64,000 nucleotides of DNA from Isoetes taiwanensis (Eukaryota; Streptophyta; Lycopodiopsida; Isoetales; Isoetaceae): contig JAJEKV010000108.1 in the NCBI GenBank assembly GCA_021234155.1, positions 1,580,366 to 1,644,365 of the forward strand, in the 5' to 3' direction. The translations under genes were made by a program, and so were the position numbers. The notes below the pieces were generated by a model. That model was not told the origin of the DNA. It did no database searches and saw nothing but the letters and a program-made list of their open reading frames with translations. How positions within the stretch are numbered: the first letter of the stretch is position 1; the number at the start of each line of letters is the position of its first letter. Positions 24,116 through 35,340 of the stretch are shown piece after piece.

Positions 24116-25257
24116 ATACAAAATCCTTTCACCAGTTTGACACAATCAAATTCTGTGCAAAATAGGAGGCTTACAGTATAATCAACAATTTGTTTCATGC
24201 GTTCGACAGACAGAAATCAAAATCCGAATCAAAATTTGCAGACTTCAGAGCTTACAGACCTTACAATGGAGTCGACACAATTTTGGAATGCAGAATCCAG
24301 AGGCCATGCTTCGTCAATGACAGGATCATCCAGTTTATAGCTCCTTCTCTAAAGCAGGGGCCCCAAGAATCACAACAATGGGAAGAAAAAGAATAGCTGA
24401 TGCTAGAAAGAAGAAAACCCCCTGCCTTCTGTAAGAGAAAATCCGTCGGGCGCCATAACCCTAAACTCTAAATTCTGCTGCATCAAATCTCAACCGGATT
24501 TGTGTGAATGATCACGGAAACTCCACGGTTCGATTTGTGCCACGCTTGAAGAAAAATCACATGCAAACTATGAAGCAAACTCACGAAGAATGCAAACTCA
24601 CGAAGCAAAGTGCACGCTACATGCTAGCCGCCATATTTGCTTCTTCATATGAGACTCGGATTCAGGATTTGAGTCGGATAAAAGAAACGCAAACTCGAGA
24701 AGCAAAGAAGGCTAGCCGCCATAGCCAAAAAAAACCTCACGATCTTTTTGTTTATTTTTAGGTTCTTACGTGTTCAAATCTGGGTCGTCGAAAGTTTTAG
24801 GGTTTTATGCACGACATACACTAAAACTTTATAATAAAGGATGTACAAACACCCTCAGAGCAGTCTACCACGCTACCCTCTGACCCAGAGGACGATGAAG
24901 TCGTCGAAGAGAATGATTTTGTACGATGGAAGCAGGTAGCTATGGAGACACCGACATCCCGTGACAAAGCCCTTAAGCTTGCAGGGTTAGATCTTCTTCC
25001 CACTATACTCTTAAACAATCAAGAGTATCTTCTTTTAGAAGACATCATGTGGGCTTACCGGGTTATCGCCGACATGCGCGGCCGGCGAAAGCCTGAAGTC
25101 CTTTATGAGCTTGCGAGGAGTTACGCGGGGCGACCGTGCGACTTCACAACACCTGTTGTTCATCCGTCGCAAGTCCAGGATTTGCTTACATTCTGGCCAG
25201 AGGAGATGGAGCCCGGAGGCCCTCTTGTCTCTCCGTCAGTTCATGTTGCACGATGAC

Positions 25258-26029
25258 ACACAGCCTCATGCAGAGCAGTTTGCTGGTATCATGCTACCTC
25301 CTCCTACAAGTCAGACCTTGCAGATCACTATGGGAGAGGTAGATCAGAGTGAGGAAGACCTTTGTGATACCAAGATAAGTCGCCGGGATCATAAAGAAGA
25401 GGCGAAAGCAGAGAAGATAACCATGAACTTGGAAAGAAGGCGAAACCGGTAGATCCCGCGGGTTAAGGCCATGGGCAAGCGGTTAACACGATTCTTCTTA
25501 CGCCAGGCAAAGGCGGGTCCTTTTCTTTTCCAAGTATTTGGGGCCTCAGTCTAAAGCATCTTGGTGGGCATTTCATGCATTGTCCACCTTAGCGGGCCAC
25601 AAGAAGATTGATTATCACGCCACCACTGTTACTTTGGTCCGGCGCGATCTTGCTCTTGCGGGCTGAGCTAATATGTGTCTCCTTGTTGCGGCACCTCTGG
25701 CAACTTTCCTACCGATCGCGACATCTCGAGCGCCCTTTTACGCTAGTCCTGGCGCCACTTTATCTGTGTCGGCCGCCCCCACCGGAGGATATGCCTATGG
25801 AGGAAGACGCGGGACCTAGTTCTTAGATATGTTTTGATAATTATACATCTTTGTATTGTTTATAAATGTAATTCTTGATTGGCATTTTCAATGCGCCATC
25901 ACATAATATATATATACTATTTCCCTATGTTTCATTGCACCGTTCAATATGGTCTAAATTGTGACACTCTGTATAGTATTACACTTGCTTATACCTTCTT
26001 ATGTGTATATAGACGGTGTACGTAATGCT
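25258..26029 (+). pseudogene. Frameshifted coding relics between the split ORF and gag
   Basis: Frames at 25105-25452 (acidic/basic, KEEAKAEKITMNLERRRNR tail) and 25608-25826 (CRPPPPEDMPMEEDAGPSS end) read as fragments of real protein in different phases. They may be C-terminal parts of the split ORF or the beginning of the chromovirus gag. No family motif is visible. The low-GC part at 25830-25960 is noncoding. Confidence 0.3.
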
Positions 26030-27195
26030 TCTTGGCATACCCCTCCGGATGCTGGCAGATTGACACCCGAGCAAGAGCTCCTTTTGATGAAAAGTCAGTT
26101 AGTAGAGCTGCAAGCCTATGTTTTGAACACAAACCCTCCACAGCTCACACCTGAAAATGGACCGGAGTTACCGCCATTACCGCCAAGCCCACCACCGCCG
26201 GCAGCCACACCGCGACGCAACACCGACACCGGTGGGCGCCGGAAGAAAACACCATGCCAAGCGGCGTAGAAGCCCCTTCTACCGGCGATGCCTACGTCTT
26301 CCGCAGCACGGACACCTCGTATCATCCGAGTCATCCATATCATCATCGGTGACCATGCCAAAGACGCGTGATAAGGAATACCGCAAGGCGGTGGATACGG
26401 CTATTACAAGCATATGAAGAAACGAGGAAGTTGTACGGTTTGATGGTAAGTCAGGGGAGGTCTTAATCACCGGAATCCTAGTTAGATGAGATGAAAGAAT
26501 TGAGTAAATCATATGGTATGGCCGAGAAGGATCTGAGGTAAAAGTCGCCACCACCAACCTCACGAGTGCGAGGAATTTGGTGGAAAGTTTATGCTAGGGC
26601 AAAGCATTTGGGCCGAGGAGGTGTAAGTTCAAGAAGTTTGCAAAAGGCCTTTAAGTCACACTATGTGCCACGCCAAGCACATAAAGTACCCGCCAGATCT
26701 GAGACCTTCTATAGGTTGGAGCATAAAAAGTATGTCATTTTGCAAGCCTATCGACGAGTTTATCTTGGCGTGAGGCTATATATGCGGTATGAATGAGAAG
26801 AGGCGGTCGAAGGATATATTGAAGGGTTGGCACCATCAATTAAAAGAATGGTAAAAGCCATAGACCCAAAATCATTTGCGAGAGGCCAAGGCTAAGGCAT
26901 TAAGCCTCGAGGAGGACATACAAAAAGAACCGATATCGTCCAGCCTCTTATTCTCGGCCTCTCCATTACACAATCAGTATAAGCCTGGATTTCTCCAAGT
27001 CACGGGCCCCTCGGCCAAAACTTCATTATGGCGGCCGGGATAAGAAAGTCACCTTCCAGCGTCTTGGGATAAAGCCCGGAATAATATGGGCAACTCAATT
27101 GGGACCTCTTACGGTCTATTCCCAAAGAGGCTCGTGAACAGCTTCAAAGATAAGGCATGTTTTAGGTGTATGCGGCCGGGGCACATGATCTGAGA
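26030..27195 (+). pseudogene. Chromovirus gag, broken
   Basis: The frame 25961-26269 contains PPDAGRLTPEQELLLMKSQL followed by a proline-rich linker. Later pieces in other phases include TTNLTSARNLVESL and FYRLEHKKYVILQAYRR. At about 27148-27185 CFRCMRPGHMI is a CCHC zinc knuckle (C-x2-C-x4-H) whose last Cys region is disrupted by a stop. Gag would package the element RNA. At least five frame breaks are present. Confidence 0.6.
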
Positions 27196-28761
27196 ACTGT
27201 CCATATGTCACTCAAACGCTCAATTGGCGATGTCCGACCCTTATTGGGGACGATGCGGAGTCTTCCCACTGGCGGCGAGGCCCCAGAGTATATACGCGGT
27301 CGTCTCATATTTTTGCAGCTATTGAAACGGCAATCTTTGAAAGTCGACTTTGGGAGTCATTTCTCCTATAGGCGGGTAGGCGGTAAGCCCTTTGTTATTC
27401 TTATGGATATGGGTAGTACCCATAATTTTAAGCTTCTCCCAGAATGGCCCGAGGTTTTGAAACTTGAGACCGTAAGATCTAGACCGCGACCTATTACCTT
27501 GGCCATTGGGAAGGTCCAACATACGAATGGCCATCGTATTAACCTTAATATGCAGTTGCCAGGTGCACCAGTTGCCTTAGGTGAAGAACTAATGGACATC
27601 GGCAAGTATGATCTTATTGTCGGCATGGAATTCTTAGCATCTTCTAAAGCTAATATAGACTGCGAGAAACGGGAAGTGACCTTCAACGCAGCTAATGGAG
27701 CCCGAATAACTATTAAAGGTGATCCATTGAACCCAATTATGCAGTCAGTGTCTATCAGGCAGCTAGATAACGCCATACGCAAGCATAAGATACTTTGCGT
27801 TATTAGGCTTGCCTCAATTGAGTCAGATGCTAAACAGAAGGAGGTAGTGGACGCATTACCAGAGAACATTGCTAGTCTTATCAGAGAATTTAAGGATCTT
27901 TTTCCCGATGAGATCCAGAAACTTCCTCCTTTCAGAGGGGTCGAGTGTGAAATAGCTTTGGAACCGGGTACTAAGCCTACCAGTAAGGCGTCGTACCACA
28001 TGAGCCCTCCCGAGTTGTCTGAGCTTAAAAAGCAACTCCAAGAGCTATTGAACCTCGGCTTCATTCGGCCTAGTGTTTCACCCTTGCGCCTATTCTCTTT
28101 GTTAAAAAGAAGGATGGATCCATGAGGATGTGCATTGATTATAGGCAACTCAACAAGCACACGATTAAGAACCGCTATGCTTTGCCGAGAGCGGATGATC
28201 TCATGGACCCATTGCAAGGGGCCAAATATTTCTCGAAGATTGACTTATGCTCAGGGTATCATCAGATAAGAATAAAAGAGGATGACATCCATAAATCTGC
28301 CTTCCGTACTAGATACGGGCATTATGAATTCACAGTTATGCCTTTCGGTTTAACTAACGCTCCCGCCACTTTTATGCGGTTGATGAATGATGTCTTCTGA
28401 GAATACTTGGATGATTTTGTTGTTATTTTCTTTGACAACATTCTCATCTACAGTAAAACCCTTGAGGAGCATGAGAAACACCTTGAATTGGCCTTACTTG
28501 GCCGGCGTCCACCGGCTCTTTGCAAAGTTCTCTAAGTGCAAGTTTGCCACACCAAGGGTGGATTATTTGGGACATGTGATTTCAGCCGAGGGAATTGCTA
28601 CAGATCCAACAAAGATAGAGGCAGTCAAAGATTGGCCTATTCTAGGTAATGTTTCAGAGGTAAGGAGTTTTTTGGGCTTGGCAGGGTATTACAGGAAATT
28701 TGTCAAGGATTTCCCAAGATTGCAAGCCCTCTCACAGACCTTACAAAGCATGAGAAAGTGA
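27166..28761 (+). pseudogene. Chromovirus protease and reverse transcriptase
   Basis: The 319-residue frame 27166-28125 carries an aspartic protease-like block LMDMGSTHNF (about 27403-27432), where the usual D-[ST]-G is D-M-G-S, a likely inactivating change. It is followed by YDLIVGMEFLA and the RT entry HLSPPE/ELKKQLQELL-like region. After a frameshift near 28090, RT continues with [39 protein letters not shown] and NAPATF (28122-28400). The catalytic box is F-F-D-N at about 28428-28439, where F/Y-x-D-D is expected. C-terminal RT ([23 protein letters not shown]) lies at 28557-28705. Confidence 0.85.
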
Positions 28762-28769
28762 AGGATTGG

Positions 28770-29390
28770 CTAGAACATTGGAAGGCAAAGGTCCAGGCAA
28801 GCTTTCTGAAGCTTAAGGATGCTTTGACTTCGGCACCGATCCTCACATTGCGGACGGGAGAAAGATAAGTTAGTAGCAACGGATGCGGTAAAATTGCTGC
28901 GGGGAGTCCTAATGCAGGAAGGGATGGTTATTGCGTATGATTCTAAGAAGAGAATGAAACAGAACAACGATACCCCATCCATGATCAGGAATTGTTGGCA
29001 GTCGTGCGCGCTTTGCGTATATGGAGACACTACCTTCTTGGTAGGAGATTCCAGTTAGATACGGATCACGAGTCTCCGTTATCTTTCTACCCGGTACCAA
29101 ATCTCAATCTTCGATGAGAAGATGGATGGAGTTTCTAGAGGAGTATGATTTTGAGATTATGTATAAGCCAGGTAAGCACAATGTGGTTGCGGATGCTTTT
29201 TCACGCCATCCCTTGGTAACCCGCACCCATTGTAATGCAATTTCTATGCTCACCAGTGAATTTAGAAAGCAAATAGAGCAGATCTTGGCCACGGATCTGG
29301 AATTCCGTGAAGTGTGGAGCAGTTTGGCCAAGGAGGCTCGTACAGACAAGGAGCGTGAGGCTTTTGCGCTCTTATAAGAAGAAGGAAAAT
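28770..29390 (+). pseudogene. Chromovirus RNase H and connection
   Basis: In shifting phases this gives LKDALTSAPIL (about 28812), YPIHDQELLAVVRALRIWRH (about 28970-29030), FQLDTDHES, and RWMEFLEEYDFEIMYKPG followed by NVVADAFSRHP (frame 29114-29377). These are the RNase H-like blocks that follow RT in gypsy elements. The first catalytic region is damaged by frameshifts. Confidence 0.8.
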
Positions 29391-30572
29391 TTGCTTTATT
29401 ACAAAGACAAGTTGTGTGTACCCGAGACTTCAGGAGTCCGTAAGCTCATTCTTCATGATACACACAACAGCCCTATAGTTGGACATGCAGGTTTCATGAA
29501 AACCTATTTTAAGATTCGTTCCAGCTATTATTGGCCGTGTATGAAGAAAGACATTGCCAGATACATTAAGCAATGTCAAGTGTGTCAGCAAATCAAGGCC
29601 AAGAAATTAAGGATTCCAGGAGAATTGCAACCTCTGGATGTGCCCAGCGCCAAATGGGAGGTGATAACCATGGATTTCATTGTGGGCCTTCCCGCGTACC
29701 CTCCGTGGATATGGCCTTTAATGGTAGTGGTAGACAAGTTGTCGAAGATGGCTCATTTCTTGCCATGTCGCACCACAGAATCTGACCTTGGACACGGCTT
29801 TGTTGTTTGCAAAGGGAAATCTTCGGGTTACGCGATATGCCCACGGTAATAGTATCGGCCGGGGATCCCAAGTTTGTAAGTGCGTGGAAAGATTTCTTTG
29901 CCACCATTCGGACCAAGCTTGCGATGAGCCGCGACATATCATTCTCGAGACGGATGGATGCCGAAGCGCACCAACCGCATTATAGAAGATATGTTCTATG
30001 AAGCTATGTGTGGAGTAAGCAATCTCGGTGGGCGACTATATCTATTTGGTGGAGTTTGCTTATACTTGACATGAAGCGAGGAGTCTTCTAGAATGTCTCC
30101 TTTCATGATAAATTATGGCTATCAATGCCTTACTCGGACACATGGCATAATCCACGTTTCTAAAAGTGGAGGTTTCCCAACAACTCCTTTTGGAAATGCA
30201 AGCTTTGGTTGAGGAGGTTCGTGGTTATTTATTGGCTGCGCGTATCATCAGAAAAGTGTGGCTGATAAGCACAGAGTATTCCAAGTGGGAGATTCAATTT
30301 GGCTCAAAATTAAGGTTAAGCAAGCCAAGCTTAAAATTGGTAACTGCAAGAAATTGGCACCCAGATGGGCTGGGCCGTTCAAGATCATTGAACGTGTTGG
30401 AGAGCAGGCTTATCGGTTGGATTTGCCACCCCTCTTGAAGATCCACAAGGTCTTTCACGTGAGTCTTCTAAAGCGACACACTCCTGATCCAGAGGAAATG
30501 TTGGATACACCCACCCTCCTTGAAATGACTGAAGAGCATCTAGAGATAGTGCCTGAAGCTCTTCTTGATTGA
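29391..30572 (+). pseudogene. Chromovirus integrase
   Basis: The zinc-binding HHCC region is complete: H-DTHNSPIVGH then C-QVC-QQ (about 29455-29590). The core begins with WEVITMDFIVGLP (first Asp, about 29660-29695) and continues with MVVVDKLSKMAHFLP. A later block DPKFVSAWKDFF (about 29860-29900) holds a second Asp. The following TDGQ-type segment is scrambled by frameshifts. The C-terminal GPF domain is readable at 30258-30572 (KLAPRWAGPFKIIERVGEQA and KVFHVSLLKRHTPDP). Confidence 0.85.
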
Positions 30573-30700
30573 GCCTATAAGCAGACCAAAAGGACTCAAA
30601 TGCTACAATATTTGGTCAAGTGGAAGCACTTGCCAGTCGAGGATGCTACATGGGTGATGAAGATAGACCTTGAAAAGCATTATCCGCACTTCATGCGGGA
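30573..30700 (+). pseudogene. Chromodomain at the end of the integrase
   Basis: QTKRTQMLQYLVKWKHLPVE followed by DATWVMKIDLEKHYPHF is the chromodomain signature (YLVKWK-LP-EDATWE). It is separated from the integrase frame by a stop at about 30571. Chromoviruses use this module for targeting to modified chromatin. Confidence 0.85.
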
Positions 30701-31410
30701 ATCTCAAGCCGCACCATCAGCGATGTCATCAACCCGCACCCGTGTAAGCTTTGAAGGCTTGATTCAAAGACGGATCATGCGGAGGCTGCTTAGGGGTAGA
30801 TGCATTGTAAATAAAAGTAGTTACCGATGATGAGATCACCTTGGTATTCTCTATGACGTGGTGTATTGTCAATGTCGGCATGACCACGGTTTGCTTGCAC
30901 AACATGTAGATAGGCCGCGTTCATCTCGGCCATAATGGGAACTTGGCCATTCCTTATGCCGCTATGAATTGCGAACCATAGGCATGATAGGTTCCCTGGT
31001 AGATAGGTTTTTTCTTTTACTTTCTTATAGGGGGTGGTCCCTTCAACCACAACTTAATTATTATGTCTACATCTTGGCGTATTGATTGATGTGCGGGCCC
31101 CGATGAAGCATCGTGACCTGCCCATGTATAGAGGGTTGCTGATGGCCCAAGCTTCTGTGTTTTCATGTCTTTTCATAAGTTTGATGCTACTTTTGTGACG
31201 TCTGATATTGGACTCCGGTCCTTGAATCTTTTATGTCATAATCATGTGAAATGCACGTTAAACAGTTCTGTGCTTTTAAAATTTAATTTGTTTTACCTTA
31301 AGGAATAAGAAATTATTCTCATATCTTTTTGTGTAACTTACTATATTTCATACTGCTGAGTTCGTAGAACATGTTAGTAATTTCTAACTAACCCCAATGC
31401 ATTATTCTAA
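30701..31410. other. 3' untranslated region of the chromovirus
   Basis: No conserved coding between the chromodomain and the polypurine tract. The minus frame 30790-31050 has no recognisable motif and is treated as a shadow. Confidence 0.5.
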
Positions 31411-31421
31411 GGGGGGGAGAA
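31410..31421 (+). other. Polypurine tract
   Basis: AAGGGGGGGAGA directly precedes the LTR 5' end; it primes plus-strand synthesis in LTR retroelements. Confidence 0.85.
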
Positions 31422-32859
31422 TGTGACGTTCCACATATTTATACGGTGTATGTATATATAAATATACTGACACGTCACGGGCCGAGGATACGCCATCATG
31501 GGGGTATGTAACCTAACCACAAAGGATTAATTTAGCTATGCTAAATTAATAAGGGTTTAATTAAAGGATAATTACCTAGAATTAAGTAAGCTAATTAAGT
31601 TAAGCTAATTAATTATTTAGATAGAGGACACTTGGCCAAACTCGATTGGCCAAGAGAAGGATGCTAATTTGGGGCAGCAAATTGGATCCCCATCCCAATT
31701 TGCCCCAAATCGAACCGGGAGGAAGGCATTTGGCGCCCAGGCCATTTGAAGATGGAGATCCCACATGACAACGGTTCCAGCCGGAATTCGGGTTAGTGAG
31801 TAGGTTAATTTGGTATTTTCTAGGGCCAGCGCCTCTGCCAGGCTTCTCTGTTAATCTTGGTATTGATTAACCCTTGTTTGATAGTTAGAACTATTCCCAA
31901 TTATTGATTATGCCTTTGTATGTTCATTAGTTTGCTTCTAGTAGCTCCCGTAATGCCCAGTAAATGCGGCCTATGTACAAGATCCCACTGGGCTGTGGAA
32001 TCTATGGCATTATTGAAGCACCAGATAAGGGGTCGTAGTGATAAAGTGTGGGGTGGGGTCTCGCTGAGCATAAAAGGCTACGGGGACTCCTTGATGAGCT
32101 AGGCCTAATGGGGGTCCCGTGGAGGGCGAGATGCGGGTCCGACACTCACAGGTGCAAGTGGTGTGATCATCCCGTACTTTGAAGATAAAGTTGGGGGGGA
32201 GTAGGTGGGTATAGATAGGGGTCGGCGATGCGGCGCGTATTCTCCAAATGCTTACCCATGGATTCCATGCGACTCACGAAAGGGACACTTCTCGACTGCC
32301 TCATGGACCAGGGAGATGTAACCGGAGTAGTCCCAAAGGGTGATTCCTTGGGATTGCGTCTCGGAAGGCTACAATGGCGCCATAGCTTGATTCAGACTTA
32401 TCTGCAAAAGTGTGCAACTGAGGGGCGGATGGAGTGGACAACCCTAGCCAATGTTCTATGCCCATAGCGCCATGTTAAGATTACGTCTGGCGAACCGAGA
32501 CCTAGCCGTCGGACAATCCCCATTGGAGTGCAGTAGGGGTAGAACCTTGGGGTTGGGATGTTTTCCTTAGCATTAGATGTATCTTCTCATTTCTCATTGG
32601 TTGGATGGATGTGCCACCCGCCATTGGTGGTTATTTGTTATATGATTATGATGTATGCTAACCTTGTACTCACGCGCAGCGACTTAGGAGTCCCATTGAA
32701 GGCGTGGGCGAATGACACCTCAGGTGTCCTTCACCCGTGCATCTTTCCGGTCCGAGTTAGGCGGAGGGGGCCACGCTCATGGTGAGCTGTTTGCCATGAG
32801 GGGGGAAAGTCCCCCCTATGTATACGCCCGGGCCCAGTATATATGTAGGGAGCGTCACA
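31422..32859 (+). repeat. 3' LTR of the chromovirus, 1438 bp
   Basis: Begins TGTGACGTTC immediately after the polypurine tract and ends GAGCGTCACA, an inverted terminal repeat with one mismatch and the usual TG...CA limits. The bases after it (TTGTC) are the candidate target-site duplication. This could not be confirmed because no upstream LTR copy was found. The interior holds no convincing gene; GC-richer frames at 31920-32467 are unrecognised. Confidence 0.8.
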
Positions 32860-33238
32860 TTGTCGACATTAGTAACGCTATTAAACTATTTTGGACCGAT
32901 CTCTGAAATCACACTGCCCATTAAATTACGGGTAGTTTATGTTTTGGAACTATTCAAATATGTTCAAACTAGCAGAACTGCAGAGCTGGAATTTTTATTG
33001 TAGTAATTTGAATTTCAGTGGCATTCTAAGAGAATATATATTAATATATGAATCTTACATTGGGCATCCCTTATTGGATTCCTGGTAGGAAGAATCCGCT
33101 TCGCGACGGCGTTCTGGAAATGTACGCTACCCCCTCGTATGAGGAAGTGGGAATTTCCACAGGTTTTGAAGCAGCTACATTAGCAGCGTTTTGTTTGGCT
33201 TGAAGTCCATCGTTGTGATTGGCGACCGCGTTAAATGA
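32860..33238. other. No recognisable gene
   Basis: Low-complexity AT-rich DNA ending in a T run at 33242-33250. No element boundary could be placed. Confidence 0.5.
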
Positions 33239-33625
33239 TTATTTTTTTTTATTAGCGAGCATCACTCCCGCGATAGGCGTGAGCGCCCTCCTCCGATATA
33301 CGATTGCGTTGCCTTCTATCGTATAGCTCTGTCTCTTGTGGTATGTCATGGCATACGCCAGTGCAAGTGGGAATGTTCTCTTGAAGATGGTCTTGGGCCC
33401 CTGGTGCCTGTACTCGACGAGCGTTCGCTTGACGTGCATGTGGTGGAGGGAGTCCTCTATGTGGATCGTGATGCCTTTCCCGTCTCCTATTTGCTCGTCG
33501 GTCTCTATGTATACGACTGTTTCCAATCGTTCCATTGACTATTTCTCCCGGTATGTCCATGTTGGTAACGATTATGACTCTGCATCCCTCGGCGTAAAGT
33601 ATATACGGTGGAATCTTTATGTCGG
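33239..33625 (-). pseudogene. Pif1/Helitron RepHel-type helicase, C-terminal fragment
   Basis: On the minus strand the reading is IPPYILYAEGCRVIIVTNMD, IPGEIVNG-TIG (33610-33530), then after a frame change GITIHIEDSLHHMHVKRTLVEYRH and FPLALAYAMTYHKRQSYTIEGNAIV (33535-33240). The GCRV...N-D-P--IVNGT-G block and the LA-AMT-HK-Q--TIEG block are the last conserved helicase motifs of Pif1-type helicases, including Helitron RepHel proteins. The usual HKSQG reads HKRQS. Only the C-terminus is present. It lies next to, but outside, Helitron H2 and in opposite orientation, so it is from another element. Confidence 0.6.
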
Positions 33626-34759
33626 TCCTAACTACTCATGGCGTCTTTGGCACATTTGCGTTGGTGTGTACTCGTATCTTGTGGATACGGTTGCTGGAAA
33701 ACATAGGCACTATGAAGCATATATTTCTACGTGTTGCTTCAAATTTCTTTCTAGATTTATCAATTGGCAAAACCATATTCAAATGCTCAACTGGATGTTC
33801 CTCATACTTTTTTAGCCTAGATCCATTTACTAAGGTCGGAATAAGGTTTCCATCCAAATCCATTAGCTGGACAAAGCCATTCGGGTGTACTTTTTGAATG
33901 ATGAATGGACCCAGCCATCTAATTTTAAGTTTTTCTGGATGTTTGAAATATCTGGAATCCTATATTATAATGTTATGTAATGGACCACGCCCTAAATCGG
34001 GCGGCCCACATTAACTCTTCAAATAGATGGTCGTGATCCTTCAAAAAAAAGGCAAAAAAGCGCTGATCTTTCAATAGGTCATGAATTCTGATGGCTCTGT
34101 ATTGTTCTTTAGATTTCTTTAGGGTTTCGACGCAGGCCACCGGAACCATTCCAGCGTCGAGAGCAAGGGCATCTCTGCTCTTACAAGTTTTCCTGGCTTA
34201 GGCATGGCGATCCCTCTTCTGGCTTTGGGCGTTATGCATATGATGCTTTACCCTATCAGTGAATGGCATCAGACTTAAGCTCGATCACGGAGCTTTGATG
34301 GAGCTTACAGTTCTGGCCAAAATGGTGTCTGGCACGATGACTATGAAGCTGGTCTGAGCCTGTGTAAATTGTGAGGTCGAGCTCACCATGCTGTGGAGCA
34401 ACTAAGAAGCAGTGGATGTTGAAGAACTTGAAGGTGGTCCAGGAAGCAGTGGATAGCCTCTTCCACGAGATTTGTTCCCATTTGGCATCATGGCAGATTT
34501 TTTATTGACCTTAAATAAAGGTTTTATGTGTTTTCACAACAATGTCAGAGATGTGCTAACGCTGTCAAGATTACTGATTTGTGTATTTCTAAAGGCAAAT
34601 TTGGGGATGGAGATATACTGTCTGGCAAGATTGCTAAGCCTTGGTCCGTTAGAGGAGGCTTTGAGGGCAGTCAATGAAGCTAATAGTATGTTTGTTGCTC
34701 TGAATGTGATTATTCTTGAAGACAATGCAGATAACTAATAGACATTGTGGATTTTCTAG

Positions 34760-35340
34760 ATCGCATGGTACTTGAAAGGCTTATGTATGTTGCTTTGGCA
34801 CAAAGGAAAGAAGTTTGTCGGGCACAGCTAGAGCAGCATTATGCATAGCGGATGGCAGGATTGATTGCTCCACCAGGTACAACTGTGGCTACTGCATATC
34901 CCCCAGTATACTTCACTACACTTGGTATCCTTCCACCTGCTGTAACTCCAAGGCCGGGGATAATGTATCAACCAGTTGTGAGGCCAGGAGGCTGGCGGGC
35001 TGGATCTATGCCATCCCCACGGAGACCTGCTATTCAACCTCTGCCACCATATACCATGGTGACTTTTTTACCTCAATTGCTTTCCTAGGGCATGATCCCA
35101 GTTTTTAAAGTTTTTATTTTTGGCACGTTAAGTTTTTATTAAAAAGGCAATTTTTTCATTTGAAGGTTTCAACTGCTCAGCATCCACAAAGACCAGTAAG
35201 AACAAGGGGTACTGTTCCAGTGCAGCCTCAAGCTGGGCAAACAGTGGGGCAATTGCCACCAATGCAGCAGCAACTTATTTCTCAACAACAGACTCAACAG
35301 CCAGCTCCTTACAAGGATGCTGCAAGAACCCAGCAGGTTT
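34760..35340 (+). pseudogene. PABP: Poly(A)-binding protein gene fragment captured by H2
   Basis: Exon-like block 34760-35058 follows a TTTTCTAG acceptor. It reads DRM-, MYVALAQRKEVCRAQLEQHY, one stop in place of Gln, RMAGLIAP, YPPVYFTTLGILPPAVTPRP, GIMYQPVVRPGGWRAG and ends at a GT donor. A second block, 35166-35338, follows an AG acceptor and is Gln/Pro-rich (VQPQAGQTVGQLPPMQQQ), ending at GTTTGA. This is the end of the fourth RRM (YVALAQRKE-R--QL) and the proline/glutamine-rich linker of plant poly(A)-binding protein. RRMs 1-3 and the C-terminal MLLE domain are absent. Intron retention shows capture of genomic DNA, not an mRNA copy. Confidence 0.85.

Larger units (their letters stand above)
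21672..24841 (-). mobile_element. Helitron H1, 3170 bp, non-autonomous, minus orientation
   Basis: On the minus strand the 5' end is TCCTTTATTATAAAGTTTTA (from 24841 downwards) and the 3' end is a hairpin plus CACCATTACTAG ending at 21672. Host bases are A at 21671 and T at 24842, the A^T target typical of Helitrons, with no target-site duplication. The interrupted ORF continues in phase across the junction, which independently fixes both ends to the base. No Rep or helicase motif is visible inside. The last 35 bases at the 3' end are identical to those of H3. Confidence 0.9.
21291..25256 (+). pseudogene. Unidentified ORF split by Helitron H1
   Basis: The first part begins at ATG 21291 after a TATAAA box (about 21200) and a pyrimidine-rich leader. 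It starts MDRPTLQQWYLDGEHWDPAV and runs to 21671 with one in-frame stop at 21493-21495. The second part starts at 24842 and runs to the stop at 25254-25256, with an acidic stretch (DPEDDEVVEENDF) and a helical region (LLLEDIMWAYRVIADMRGRR). The frame is in phase across the Helitron, so the two parts were once contiguous. I do not recognise the family. It lies upstream of the chromovirus gag and could be its 5' coding region or a separate gene. Without the insertion it would encode roughly 260 residues. Confidence 0.6.
26030..32859 (+). mobile_element. Ty3/gypsy chromovirus, degenerate, with 3' LTR
   Basis: Domain order is gag with a zinc knuckle, aspartic protease, RT, RNase H, integrase, chromodomain, polypurine tract and 3' LTR. 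This is the Ty3/gypsy order, and the chromodomain after integrase places it in the chromovirus branch, whose chromodomain is thought to direct insertion to heterochromatin. Frameshifts and stops break every long frame and several catalytic residues are changed, so it is inactive. No 5' LTR or tRNA primer site was found upstream. The 5' boundary given is only where gag-like protein becomes readable. Confidence 0.85.

Noticed and set aside
27366-28217. 283-codon minus-strand frame
   Set aside because: It lies exactly opposite the chromovirus protease/RT, whose motifs are clear on the plus strand; a shadow.
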